64,000 nucleotides of DNA from the NCBI GenBank assembly GCA_964594635.1, contig CAZQMV010000005.1, positions 62,001 through 126,000 on the forward strand, in the 5' to 3' direction. This document shows positions 34,095 to 42,954 of this stretch, one piece after another. Within the stretch, counting starts at the first letter, position 1; every line of letters begins with the position of its first letter. Under the pieces are notes generated by a model. It did no database searches and was not told the DNA's origin. It saw only the letters and a list, made by a program, of their open reading frames with translations. Position numbers and translations under genes: made by a program. Source of the DNA: Berkiella sp964594635. GTDB lineage: Bacteria > Pseudomonadota > Gammaproteobacteria > Berkiellales > Berkiellaceae.

Positions 34095-35321
34095 ATGCTA
34101 GACGAAAAAAATATCCAAATTGTAAAATCAACCGCCCCCATTCTAGAAGAAAACGGGGAAGCACTCACGCGCCATTTCTATAAGAGAATGTTCTCGCATA
34201 ACCCAGAAGTAGCACCTTTTTTCAATCCTACACATCAACAGACAGGATCTCAGCAAAAAGCATTAGCAGCAGCACTGTGTGCTTATGCTGCTAATATTGA
34301 TAATCTTGAAGTTTTAGGTAATGCCGTTGAATTGATCACTCAAAAGCATGTCTCGCTCTTAATTAAACCAGAACATTACCCGATCGTAGGAACGAATTTA
34401 ATAGCTTCCATTAAAGAGTTATTAGGTGACGCAGCAACGGATGAGGTTATTGAAGCTTGGGAACAAGCTTATGCATTTTTAGCTCACATCTTGATTGGTC
34501 GCGAGACGCAAATTTATCAGGAGCAAGCGACATTGCATGGCTGGAAAGGGTTTAAACCTTTCCAAGTGATCCGAACGGAAAAAGAGAGTAGCATCATTAC
34601 CTCATTTTATCTTTCTCCAATAGATGGCAACAGTCTACCTCCTTATAAACCAGGACAATACATTACAGTACGGGTTCCTGGCCCTAAAGGTTATACAACC
34701 ATGAGAAACTATAGTCTTTCTGATAAGTCTGAACCTCTTTATTTTCGAATCAGCGTTAAACGTGAAATAGATGCAGAAGGTACATATCAAGGATATGTTT
34801 CAAACATGCTCCATGACCAAATTGATGTAGGAGACATATTAGAAATCGCACCACCTTGCGGGGAGTTTTATCTAGACATAAAAGCAACTCATGACAGACC
34901 TCTGGTTCTGCTTGCTGCAGGTATTGGAATAACACCTATTTTCAGTATTTTAAAAACTGCAATTGAAACAATGCCTCATCGTCAAATCATTTTGATCCAC
35001 GCTTGTTTGAACGAAAAAGTACAAGCATTTAGAAAAACCATCGACGCACTTGCTATCAAGCATAAAAATCTGACCGTTCATCATTGTTATAGTGAACCAC
35101 CCGCGCCTCATATTTCTCGTTCTGAATCAGACAGTACAGGGTTAATTGATGGTGCATTGATCGAATCATTTATTCCACAGCGCGACGCAGATTATTATTT
35201 CTGTGGGCCTAAAGCCTTCATGATCAATATTTATCACCAGTTACTGGAATGGGGGGTGCCTGCAACGCAGGTCCATTTCGAGTTTTTTGGGCCTAGACAG
35301 GAATTAACGGCGATGTCGTGA
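34095..35321 (+). CDS. hmp: flavohaemoprotein nitric oxide dioxygenase
   Basis: 408 residues from the ATG at 34095, set by AAGGAG 6 nt upstream. Globin domain first, with the proximal His in LITQKHVSLLI. Then the FAD domain with MRNYSLSDKS, and the NAD domain with LLAAGIGITPIFSIL and YFCGPKAFM. It oxidises NO to nitrate with NAD(P)H and oxygen, protecting the cell from host NO. Single gene under likely NsrR control. Confidence 0.96.
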   Translation: MLDEKNIQIVKSTAPILEENGEALTRHFYKRMFSHNPEVAPFFNPTHQQTGSQQKALAAALCAYAANIDNLEVLGNAVELITQKHVSLLIKPEHYPIVGTNLIASIKELLGDAATDEVIEAWEQAYAFLAHILIGRETQIYQEQATLHGWKGFKPFQVIRTEKESSIITSFYLSPIDGNSLPPYKPGQYITVRVPGPKGYTTMRNYSLSDKSEPLYFRISVKREIDAEGTYQGYVSNMLHDQIDVGDILEIAPPCGEFYLDIKATHDRPLVLLAAGIGITPIFSILKTAIETMPHRQIILIHACLNEKVQAFRKTIDALAIKHKNLTVHHCYSEPPAPHISRSESDSTGLIDGALIESFIPQRDADYYFCGPKAFMINIYHQLLEWGVPATQVHFEFFGPRQELTAMS

Positions 35322-35325
35322 TAGT

Positions 35326-35403
<78 letters not shown>

Positions 35404-35416
<13 letters not shown>

Positions 35417-35596
35417 GAGCTGGCCATAATACGAAACTTTAGTGTGCTTTGCACGTTTCCCCCTTCCTTTACAAGATTTGGGTGTCCTTTTTTAACTTGC
35501 TGGCACCTCTCCGAGCTGGCCATGATACGAAACTTTAGTGTGCTTTGCACGTTTCCCCCCTTCCTTTACAAGATTTGGGTGTCCTTTTTTAACTTG
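35404..35596 (-). repeat. 96-bp tandem duplication covering tRNA-Ser 5' end and upstream region
   Basis: Units start at 35404 and 35500, nearly identical (one A/G change and one extra C seen). Each has the first 13 nt of tRNA-Ser plus its upstream region with a -10-like TATTAT or TATCAT. The second copy is a truncated tRNA start with its own promoter. A smaller repeat, TTGGGTGTCCTTTTTT, continues to about 35610. The remaining spacer to 35687 holds nothing else visible. Confidence 0.85.
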
Positions 35597-35687
35597 GGTG
35601 TCCTTTTTTTATCATTAGCTTTATAGTGTTAACGCCCTAATAATCAAATATTGTTTAATAACTAACCAATATACAAGGAAGAGCTTG

Positions 35688-37034
35688 ATGGCAACCCCAA
35701 ACAAAGATGTGCTAATTGTTGAGCTTAATGAGTTCAGCACAGATTTGATTCAGACCGCTATCAAACAGCACCATTTGCCTGCCTTGGCAAAAATCTGGAA
35801 CTTCCCCAAGGTCACTTATAAAAGCCCCGATCGCTACAATAGCGGCTACTTAGAGCCATGGGTGCAATGGGTTAGCATTCACAGCGGCACGCCTTCTAGC
35901 CAACACCGTATTAAACACTTAGGCGATGTGCCTGATTTGACCTTTAAGCAGTGTTGGGAAGTATTGAGTGAACATGATATTACCATGGGTGTTTGGGGTG
36001 TGATGAATGGCGCTTGTCAAAGCGCAAAAAATGTTTCGTTTTTTGTACCTGATCCTTGGACTTTTACCGAAGCCGCAATACCCAATGAGCTAAATCATTT
36101 GCTTGATTTACCACGTTATGTTGCAAAAAATTATCAATCTTTAAGTAAAGTATCGCTGATTAAAAAAGCCTGGAGCCTTTTAACCTTCATTGCCAAATCC
36201 GGCCAAGGTAAAGCGATTTTTAAAGAAGTGCTTGGTTTAGGTAAAACATTGCTGAAACATGGTAAACACCATTACGTCTACATCAGCTTTTTTGATTACA
36301 TTCAAACACTGTTATTTAGCGAATATAAGAAAAAATTTACGCCACGGGTGAGTTTGCTTTTTTTAAACTCTTTAGCACATCTTCAGCACCATCACTGGCG
36401 TGATGGCGAAGAGAATATTACCCCAGAAATATTGCACGGGTTACAGCAACTGGATCGGCTATTTGGTTTCTTATTTCAAACCTTTCCTAACGACGCCATC
36501 GTTGTGCACAATGGTTTATCGCAGATGAACACTAACCATGAAAAGCCTTGGGTACTCTATCGACAAAAAGATCCGGTCGCGTTTTTAAAGGCGCTCAAAT
36601 TGCCCATCTTACGCGTCGAACAACATATGACCCACGACGGGCATGTGTTCTTTGCTAACCAGCAAGACCGAGATGCTGCTTTTAATGCACTTAAATATGC
36701 AACCCTATTAGAAAAGCCTCTCTTTCAAGTCGAAAAAAATACCGAGAACCATTCCAAACTGTTTTATCAGTTAACATTTACCGATCAATTAACCGATAAA
36801 AAAGTCACTTTTGTTTATGAGGGCAAACACTACCTCTTTTTTGAGCATTTTGATGAGATTGTGACTCGCACTGGGCGACATATCCCAATTGGCACCATTT
36901 TTAGTGATACCCTTGTTTTTGCTGACCACATGAATAATCACGAATTCAATCAATACCTCTATCACTATTTACTGCCAACCCATTATCCTTGGCCCACAAC
37001 TCAAAAAATGACGTTAGGTGAGGTATTTGCATGA
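35688..37034 (+). CDS. phosphodiesterase-like (alkaline phosphatase fold) protein
   Basis: 448 residues, no signal peptide. IVELNEFSTDLI near the N-terminus, WVQWVSIHSGTPSSQ, GVWGVMNGAC, and VHNGLSQMN resemble the type-I phosphodiesterase/alkaline phosphatase superfamily, whose Thr/Ser nucleophile would be in HSGT. Metal-binding His/Asp are not all clear, so activity is uncertain. ATG 35688 has AAGGAAGAG upstream. It overlaps the glycosyltransferase by ATGA; a role in building or trimming a surface glycan is plausible. Confidence 0.65.
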   Translation: MATPNKDVLIVELNEFSTDLIQTAIKQHHLPALAKIWNFPKVTYKSPDRYNSGYLEPWVQWVSIHSGTPSSQHRIKHLGDVPDLTFKQCWEVLSEHDITMGVWGVMNGACQSAKNVSFFVPDPWTFTEAAIPNELNHLLDLPRYVAKNYQSLSKVSLIKKAWSLLTFIAKSGQGKAIFKEVLGLGKTLLKHGKHHYVYISFFDYIQTLLFSEYKKKFTPRVSLLFLNSLAHLQHHHWRDGEENITPEILHGLQQLDRLFGFLFQTFPNDAIVVHNGLSQMNTNHEKPWVLYRQKDPVAFLKALKLPILRVEQHMTHDGHVFFANQQDRDAAFNALKYATLLEKPLFQVEKNTENHSKLFYQLTFTDQLTDKKVTFVYEGKHYLFFEHFDEIVTRTGRHIPIGTIFSDTLVFADHMNNHEFNQYLYHYLLPTHYPWPTTQKMTLGEVFA

Positions 37035-38068
37035 AACCTGTCATTATTATTCCCGCTTATAAACCCGATAGTACTTTATTGGACTTAGTGACCGAATTAA
37101 AAGCCTATTCTATCGACATGATTATTGTCAATGATGGTTCTGGTGATCTGTATTTACCCATTTTTGACAAGTTAAAAACCATGGCGAATGTCACTGTGCT
37201 GTACCATGCGATTAATTTAGGAAAAGGCCAAGCACTTAAAACGGCTTTTAATTATTTTTTAACCCACTACCCAGGTTCAGAAGGTGTGGTCACAGCGGAT
37301 GCAGACGGTCAACACTTAGCAACTGATATTTTGAAAGTGATGACTGCGCTTACCAACCAACCTCATGCATTATGGCTTGGCGCTCGATCGTTTAAAGCAG
37401 GGGTTCCGTTACGCAGTCGCTTTGGTAATAATTTAACTAAGTGGATATTTAAATTATTAATCGGCGAATCCTTACAAGATACTCAAACGGGTTTGCGTGG
37501 GATCCCACGAGATTTTCTAAAAACCTTATTAAAAAGCAATTCTATCGGTTATGATTTTGAACTGGATATGTTGATTAGCGCATCAGTCCAAAAAATACCG
37601 ATGCGCGAAATATCAATTGAGACTGTTTACAAAGACGAAAATAAAAGTTCCCATTTCAACCCTCTGGTGGATTCCTTGAAAATTTATTTTGTTTTTATTC
37701 GCTTTTTAGTTTTTTCCATTTTTAGTGGCTTGCTGGATTTCTTGGCATTTTCATTTGCTTTTGTTATCTGTGGCAATATTCTCCTTAGCGAATCACTGGC
37801 CCGCATTTTTTCAGGCACCTGTAATTTCTTGCTTAACAAAGAATTGGTCTTTAAATCAAAACAGAGCATATTGCCAGAAGCAATAAAGTATACTTTATTA
37901 TGCCTTGTTAACTTGGTGTTTTCTTATGGATTGATTTCGAGCTTAGTCTATCTTGGCGCCAATGTGTATGCGAGTAAGATGATTGCTTTGATTGGTTTGT
38001 TCTTTGCGAATTTTGCGATCCAAAAGTTATTGGTATTTGGCAGGGAAGAAACCGCTATTGTAAAATAA
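37031..38068 (+). CDS. GT2 glycosyltransferase fused to GtrA membrane domain
   Basis: 345 residues. Residues 1-220 are a GT-A glycosyltransferase: VIIPAYKPD, IVNDGSGD, GKGQALKTAFN and TADADGQH (DxD-type metal site), then QDTQTGLRGIP. Residues 225-345 are a four-helix GtrA domain (LDFLAFSFAFVICGN; GTCNFLLNKELVFKS). Such fusions are thought to load or flip polyprenyl-phosphate sugars at the inner membrane for surface polysaccharide modification. Confidence 0.9.
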   Translation: MKPVIIIPAYKPDSTLLDLVTELKAYSIDMIIVNDGSGDLYLPIFDKLKTMANVTVLYHAINLGKGQALKTAFNYFLTHYPGSEGVVTADADGQHLATDILKVMTALTNQPHALWLGARSFKAGVPLRSRFGNNLTKWIFKLLIGESLQDTQTGLRGIPRDFLKTLLKSNSIGYDFELDMLISASVQKIPMREISIETVYKDENKSSHFNPLVDSLKIYFVFIRFLVFSIFSGLLDFLAFSFAFVICGNILLSESLARIFSGTCNFLLNKELVFKSKQSILPEAIKYTLLCLVNLVFSYGLISSLVYLGANVYASKMIALIGLFFANFAIQKLLVFGREETAIVK

Positions 38069-38088
38069 CGGTTTCCTTGAGGCGACAT

Positions 38089-39738
38089 TTACTTCTTAGC
38101 TAACCTTACAGATGCTTTTTGTGGAGACTGTGACATTTCAATATCAAGAGAGTCTACCGTTGACGAAGAAGAAGTATTCGCCACATATAACGGCCTTGCT
38201 GCGGCGAGCACAACAGAATTTTGCGGCGTATAACTTCTTCTTCTAAAACTGAACAGCCCTTCTTCTGGAGGAAGCACTGGCGAAGTTGAGTGAGACGCGG
38301 TAGAAGAAGCTGACGAAGATGGGCCTACGCTATTAGAACGGTATACTGATGAAAAATCGTATCCCCCCTCCCTCTCAACCATCGCTATTACTTTTTGCGC
38401 TCTATTAGCAATCTCAGTATTTTCCGAACCAAGCAAATTTACCAAACGTGCTTTAAGGGCTTGTTCCTCAAAGAGTAATTTAGCCAATTGTTCGTCTTGC
38501 TCTTGTTTAGCTGGACTTTCTTGTTCTTTTTTTGGCAAATTCGAACTGGATCTTGAACTCAACGTTTTAATTAAACTACCTAGCCCCTTCTTTTTAGGTT
38601 CGGCTCCTAAATCGGTTTCAGAAGTGCTTGAAGAAAGTCGTGAGATAGCAGCCATTTTGTTTTTAATGGCTTGCAGCTGCGTAGCGACTGTATTTAAAAA
38701 TGCACTATTTGACCAGCTTCGGAACAGCACTGCTAGCTCATTGACACTCACATAATGTGCATGAGTATGTGTATTGGGATGCGCTTGAATACACTCTAGC
38801 ATATTCGCAACCTGATCACATTCTATGGCAGTTAACACTTTCTCAAACCGAAAAAAATGTTTAGTACTTAGGCGATCGGGACTATGCCATGCATAGAGTA
38901 ATGCTGAGATTTGCATTAATATGTCATCATTAGCATGTTTTTTAGGATCTGCTATAACGCTTTTTGCATAAGCTGCCAAACCGATTTTATCTGCTAATTC
39001 AAATAAGTAATCATCTTGGTGAAATGCTTGCGAATCTTCATCTCCTTTAAGCGGTTTTCCACCCTCTGACGCTTTAATGCCAATAAAGTTTTTCCCTAAT
39101 AGTTTGGCTTTTTCAGCAATAGATGCAAGATCATCTACCATCACAACCCTTAAAAGATCCTTTGGGCATATGCCGGTTTGAAAACGATATTCATTGGCAC
39201 TTGCATGGAAATGTTTATTTAAAAAATCGGTTATTAAATAATTTTTACCATGATATTTAGCAGCAACCAATTTTGCTATCGGACCTGTTGCATCATTTTT
39301 GCCAGTAACTTTGGGTAACTTTCTGGCAATTTCAACACCCGCATCTGTTAATTTGAGTGATTGAATTTGCGCTTCTAATATTTTCATTGCAAGTTCGAGT
39401 TGTTGCCAATCAGTATTTAATTGCAAAGCCTGCTCGCTACCGGCACCACCAAAAATAATATGATCTTCTGGAATACTAATGCCAAACGCTTGTAAATCCT
39501 GCACGTATTGATGAACGGGGTAAATCTCTAGGGTATTGCCTTCGTCAGCAGGCGATCGATTGGTTAAAATACCCAGATGCTGGTTTGGCGCACGCGTTTG
39601 GTACAATTTTATGGGCAATAATAAGTGCGAATTTTTAATGGCTTTATTAGTATCTGTTCTGACCGAAGTATCATCCATGTCGTATAACGTGACAAAGATT
39701 TGTGTTGGTGTAGGTGCTTGAATCATCGGAAAAATCAT
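38089..39738 (-). CDS. large HAD-like protein with Ser-rich tail, candidate effector
   Basis: 549 residues, not a known family. The N-terminal half has degenerate HAD motifs: LYDMDDTSVRTD (motif I), ILTNRSPAD (motif II) and VVMVDDLASIAEKAKLLGKN (motif IV). The C-terminal half is low-complexity: SSSTSETD, SSRSSSNLP, a coiled-coil-like acidic segment (EQDEQLAKLLFEEQALKARL), then GPSSSASSTASHSTS and a basic end. No signal peptide or membrane segment. Large single gene with a disordered Ser-rich end suits a type IV effector; this is inference. Start could also be 39726. Confidence 0.7.
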   Translation of the reverse strand: MIFPMIQAPTPTQIFVTLYDMDDTSVRTDTNKAIKNSHLLLPIKLYQTRAPNQHLGILTNRSPADEGNTLEIYPVHQYVQDLQAFGISIPEDHIIFGGAGSEQALQLNTDWQQLELAMKILEAQIQSLKLTDAGVEIARKLPKVTGKNDATGPIAKLVAAKYHGKNYLITDFLNKHFHASANEYRFQTGICPKDLLRVVMVDDLASIAEKAKLLGKNFIGIKASEGGKPLKGDEDSQAFHQDDYLFELADKIGLAAYAKSVIADPKKHANDDILMQISALLYAWHSPDRLSTKHFFRFEKVLTAIECDQVANMLECIQAHPNTHTHAHYVSVNELAVLFRSWSNSAFLNTVATQLQAIKNKMAAISRLSSSTSETDLGAEPKKKGLGSLIKTLSSRSSSNLPKKEQESPAKQEQDEQLAKLLFEEQALKARLVNLLGSENTEIANRAQKVIAMVEREGGYDFSSVYRSNSVGPSSSASSTASHSTSPVLPPEEGLFSFRRRSYTPQNSVVLAAARPLYVANTSSSSTVDSLDIEMSQSPQKASVRLAKK

Positions 39739-39787
39739 CGCATTAGGAAAGAAAAGTCATTTTACATTCATTTTCCTCCAAGGTAAA

Positions 39788-40459
39788 TCACTTATTCTCT
39801 CTCGCGCCCTCGATGATACGTGCAAAAAAATACGGCTGCATTAAGGCCAGAGAATATAGCTGTGCGGGCCTGTGACTCGCGCGGCGAATATTACCCGTTT
39901 CCTTTAAGAAATGTGCGTCTAACAACCGTCTTCTAAGCGATTTTTTTTCAATGCTAAAGCCTAATACTGTTTCATAGGCTTTTTGCACTTCCGTTAAAGT
40001 AAATTCTTTCGGTAATAAAAATATAGGCAAGGAAGTATAAAGCGATTTATTTTGAAAGCGTTGTATGCTTTCTTCAATCAAAATTTGGTGATCGAATGCC
40101 AACGTGCTTTTTAGGATTTCCTCTACCGGGATCCAACACAGATCGGGATGTTCTGCCTTCACGGGATTGCCCACCAAAGCATAATAAACTACCGCCAATG
40201 ACCATCCCCCTGGTAAACGCTCTTTTGATCCTTTGGTTTGCACTTGTTCGAAGTATAAAGCCTCTAAATTTGTGACCTTCAATGCACGTCTTGCCGCATC
40301 TTCTAATGAATGATCTTGTTCGGTATCGATGATGCTCTCTGGTAGATGCCAAGCAGAAGACGCTTGTGCATTGCCATTTTTGACTAATAAAACACACAAA
40401 TGATTTGCTTGTAATGCAAAAGTAACTACGTTCACATTCACCTGCAATTGCTTAGTCAT
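39788..40459 (-). CDS. nrtR: NrtR-type NUDIX regulator of NAD metabolism
   Basis: 223 residues. NUDIX domain with degraded catalytic box (ESIIDTEQDHSLEDAARRAL lacks the REXXEE core), then a C-terminal winged helix (LTEVQKAYETVLGFSIEKKSLRRRLLDA; FLKETG). This arrangement is that of NrtR repressors that sense ADP-ribose. The start at 40459 overlaps nadD by 8 bp; the frame is open further only inside nadD. Neighbours nadD, pncA, pncB and nadE make the assignment firm. Confidence 0.87.
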   Translation of the reverse strand: MTKQLQVNVNVVTFALQANHLCVLLVKNGNAQASSAWHLPESIIDTEQDHSLEDAARRALKVTNLEALYFEQVQTKGSKERLPGGWSLAVVYYALVGNPVKAEHPDLCWIPVEEILKSTLAFDHQILIEESIQRFQNKSLYTSLPIFLLPKEFTLTEVQKAYETVLGFSIEKKSLRRRLLDAHFLKETGNIRRASHRPAQLYSLALMQPYFFARIIEGARENK

Positions 40460-41027
40460 TACTCTTTTCTCCATCATCGTACAAATGATGCTGTAAAATA
40501 TAAGTTGCGATAGAATCACCAACCAGTGTTGCAAGCTCGGCTTGATGTTTGACAGCACGCGCCATCGTGCTATGGATCGCAACAAATTCTTTTACCACAT
40601 ATAATGGCCAACGTTGTTCAATTTCTTGATAGCGATAAAAGCGTTGCCAAACTGAAGGCATTGCTAGATCGGGGCCAACAATAAATTGCATATCAATCTC
40701 AGTGCCTTCTTTTTGATAGCGCTCTTCAATTGCTGTTAACACATCGAATGTATAAATAAAAGGACGCTCTGGATGTAAGCGGAGCAATTGCGGCTCAATA
40801 TTGTCAATCTTCACGCGCTCTTTTTCAGAAGCTTTGAGTTCATTGTCAATCAGTAAATTGAGCATCGCTAAACGGTGCAGGATGGGCGCTAAACTTTTTT
40901 GAAAAGCATGTAATAAACTGGGCACCAGTAAAATCGTATCAAAATCAGGATAGGCTTGCGCAATGACACTTGCATGTCCCAGTGTGGGCGGATTAAAACT
41001 AGCCCCCATAACTCCAATTCGCTGCAT
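40452..41027 (-). CDS. nadD: nicotinate-nucleotide adenylyltransferase
   Basis: 191 residues. GVMGASFNPPTLGHASVI holds the (T/H)xGH nucleotide motif, and IHSTMARAVK matches the ISSTxxR substrate motif. It makes nicotinate adenine dinucleotide from NaMN and ATP. ATG 41027 is preferred over a TTG at 41051. First of nadD-nrtR, divergent from pncA. Confidence 0.9.
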   Translation of the reverse strand: MQRIGVMGASFNPPTLGHASVIAQAYPDFDTILLVPSLLHAFQKSLAPILHRLAMLNLLIDNELKASEKERVKIDNIEPQLLRLHPERPFIYTFDVLTAIEERYQKEGTEIDMQFIVGPDLAMPSVWQRFYRYQEIEQRWPLYVVKEFVAIHSTMARAVKHQAELATLVGDSIATYILQHHLYDDGEKSND

Positions 41028-41074
41028 TTTTAGCTCGTTATAGATTGACAAACTAGCGCTCTTATTCCATCATG

Positions 41075-41095
41075 TTAGTGTGGGTGTGCCACTAA
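41075..41095. promoter_or_regulatory. 21-bp palindrome, candidate NrtR operator
   Basis: TTAGTG-N9-CACTAA in the 85-bp divergent spacer between nadD-nrtR and pncA-pncB-nadE. Length and placement suit an NrtR site controlling both units. Confidence 0.6.
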
Positions 41096-41112
41096 GTCAA
41101 GTGACAGTTTAA

Positions 41113-41796
41113 GTGAGTAAAACGATGCGCATGATCGGATTAAAATCAACGGTAGCCAGTATTGATGTAGATACCCAAAATGGTTTTACGATGTTGTGCC
41201 CTTTAGAGCTTCCTGTTCCTGATGGCGAACACGTGGTGAACGAATTAAATCAGCAAGCAATCTTTGCCAACTATCGCATTGGCACCAAAGATGCACATCC
41301 TGCCAATGCCGACTGGGTTGGCACAGAACATTATCCTGCTTTTACACAAATCATTGGCGCAAATATGGATAAACGTTGGCCTATCCATTGCGTACCGGGT
41401 ACCAAAGGTTTTGAACTTATCGAAGGTTTGCCTCACGTCTCGCAATATGATTTTTTTGTTTATAAAGGCGTTGAGCCAGATATGCATCCTTATGGCGGCT
41501 GCTACCATGATTTCGCCGAAAAAGTCAGCACAGGATTAATTGAATTTCTGCGCTCAAAAGGGGTTAAAACGGTTCTCGTTGGCGGATTGGCCACTGATTA
41601 TTGTGTCAAACAAACGGTATTGCAATTACTGGCAGCCGGTTTTGAAACCATTGTCAATTTGGGAGCTTGTCGTGGTTTAACACCGCAAACAACAGAGCAA
41701 GCCATTTCACTTATGAAACAGCGAGGCGCTACCATTATTCAATCGAGTGGAGAGCTTACTCAAGCCAAAGAATCTCCTGAGGCGATGCATGGCTGA
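41113..41796 (+). CDS. pncA: nicotinamidase
   Basis: 227 residues from GTG, or 223 from the ATG at 41125; the ribosome site is weak. Catalytic triad visible: Asp in SIDVDTQNGF, Lys in FFVYKGVEPD, Cys in LATDYCVKQTV; metal ligands in TKDAHPANADW and the following His. It converts nicotinamide to nicotinate, the entry to NAD salvage. First of pncA-pncB-nadE; its end overlaps pncB by 8 bp. Confidence 0.92.
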   Translation: MSKTMRMIGLKSTVASIDVDTQNGFTMLCPLELPVPDGEHVVNELNQQAIFANYRIGTKDAHPANADWVGTEHYPAFTQIIGANMDKRWPIHCVPGTKGFELIEGLPHVSQYDFFVYKGVEPDMHPYGGCYHDFAEKVSTGLIEFLRSKGVKTVLVGGLATDYCVKQTVLQLLAAGFETIVNLGACRGLTPQTTEQAISLMKQRGATIIQSSGELTQAKESPEAMHG

Positions 41797-42952
41797 GCCC
41801 ATTATTGCGTCACTGCTGGATACGGATCTTTATAAATTAACGATGATGCAATGTATTTTGCATCAATTTCCTAACACAGAAGTAGAATATCGTTTCAAAA
41901 GCCGCAAACCTGTTAATTTAAAACCCTATTATGCTGCCATCAAAAATGAGATCCACTCACTGTGTCAATTAAAATTCAGTGATGCCGAACTTCACTTTTT
42001 AAGCACATTCTCTTTTTTTAAAGCCGATTTCATTGATTTTTTAGCAACCTTTTCATTACAAGAAGAACATGTTCATCTGGATGCTCAAGACGAATTTACG
42101 CTCATCATCAAGGGGCCTTGGGTTGCAACTATTTTATTTGAAGTTCCTTTACTCGCCATTATTAGTGAAGTTTACTATCGCGAAAATTATCCAAGCAATG
42201 ATTTTAAAATCGCTAAAGAACGACTGCAAACAAAAATTGCCATGATTAAATCTGATTATCCCGCTTTGCGGTTTTCAGACTTTGGCACAAGGCGACGCTT
42301 TTCAAGATCGTGGCAAGATATCGTTATTCAAACACTTACCAAAGAATTACCTGAAGCCTTTATTGGCACAAGCAATGTGCATTTTGCGAATAAGCTACAG
42401 CTTCGCCCAATAGGCACTATGGCCCATGAATATTTACAAGCCTGTCAAGTATTGGCGCCCCACATTCAAGGCAGTCAAGCATTTGCTTTATCTGCTTGGC
42501 TCAAAGAATACCCACACGATCTTGGTATCGCGCTTACCGATGTTTTAACCATGGACATTTTTTTAAGCGAATTTACGGCGGATCTTGCAAAGCGCTATCT
42601 TGGCTTACGACAAGATTCTGGGGATCCGATTGAATGGGGCAATAAAGCCTTGCAACATTATCAACGTTTAGGTATTGATGTCAGTGAAAAAACCTTTGTA
42701 TTTAGCGACAGTCTCACTATCGCAAAAGCGATAGACATTGCTAAATATTTTGCCAACAAATGTTATTGTGTATTTGGCATTGGAACCCATTTAACCAACG
42801 ATGTAGGGTACCCTGCTCTTGATATTGTGATCAAAATGACCCATACCAATCACAAACCGGTCATTAAAATTTCTGACAGCAAAGGCAAAATGGTTTGTGA
42901 AAACCCAAGTCTTTACCAATCTGTAAAAGAGATCTTTCAACTAAAGGATTAA
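41789..42952 (+). CDS. pncB: nicotinate phosphoribosyltransferase
   Basis: 387 residues starting MAEPIIASLLDTDLYKLTMM, the PncB opening. FSDFGTRRRFS, TSNVHFANKL and GIGTHLTNDVGYPALDIVIK mark the PRPP and nicotinate site. It forms NaMN from nicotinate. Start at 41789 overlaps the pncA end; nadE follows after 2 bp. Confidence 0.95.
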   Translation: MAEPIIASLLDTDLYKLTMMQCILHQFPNTEVEYRFKSRKPVNLKPYYAAIKNEIHSLCQLKFSDAELHFLSTFSFFKADFIDFLATFSLQEEHVHLDAQDEFTLIIKGPWVATILFEVPLLAIISEVYYRENYPSNDFKIAKERLQTKIAMIKSDYPALRFSDFGTRRRFSRSWQDIVIQTLTKELPEAFIGTSNVHFANKLQLRPIGTMAHEYLQACQVLAPHIQGSQAFALSAWLKEYPHDLGIALTDVLTMDIFLSEFTADLAKRYLGLRQDSGDPIEWGNKALQHYQRLGIDVSEKTFVFSDSLTIAKAIDIAKYFANKCYCVFGIGTHLTNDVGYPALDIVIKMTHTNHKPVIKISDSKGKMVCENPSLYQSVKEIFQLKD

Positions 42953-42954
42953 TC

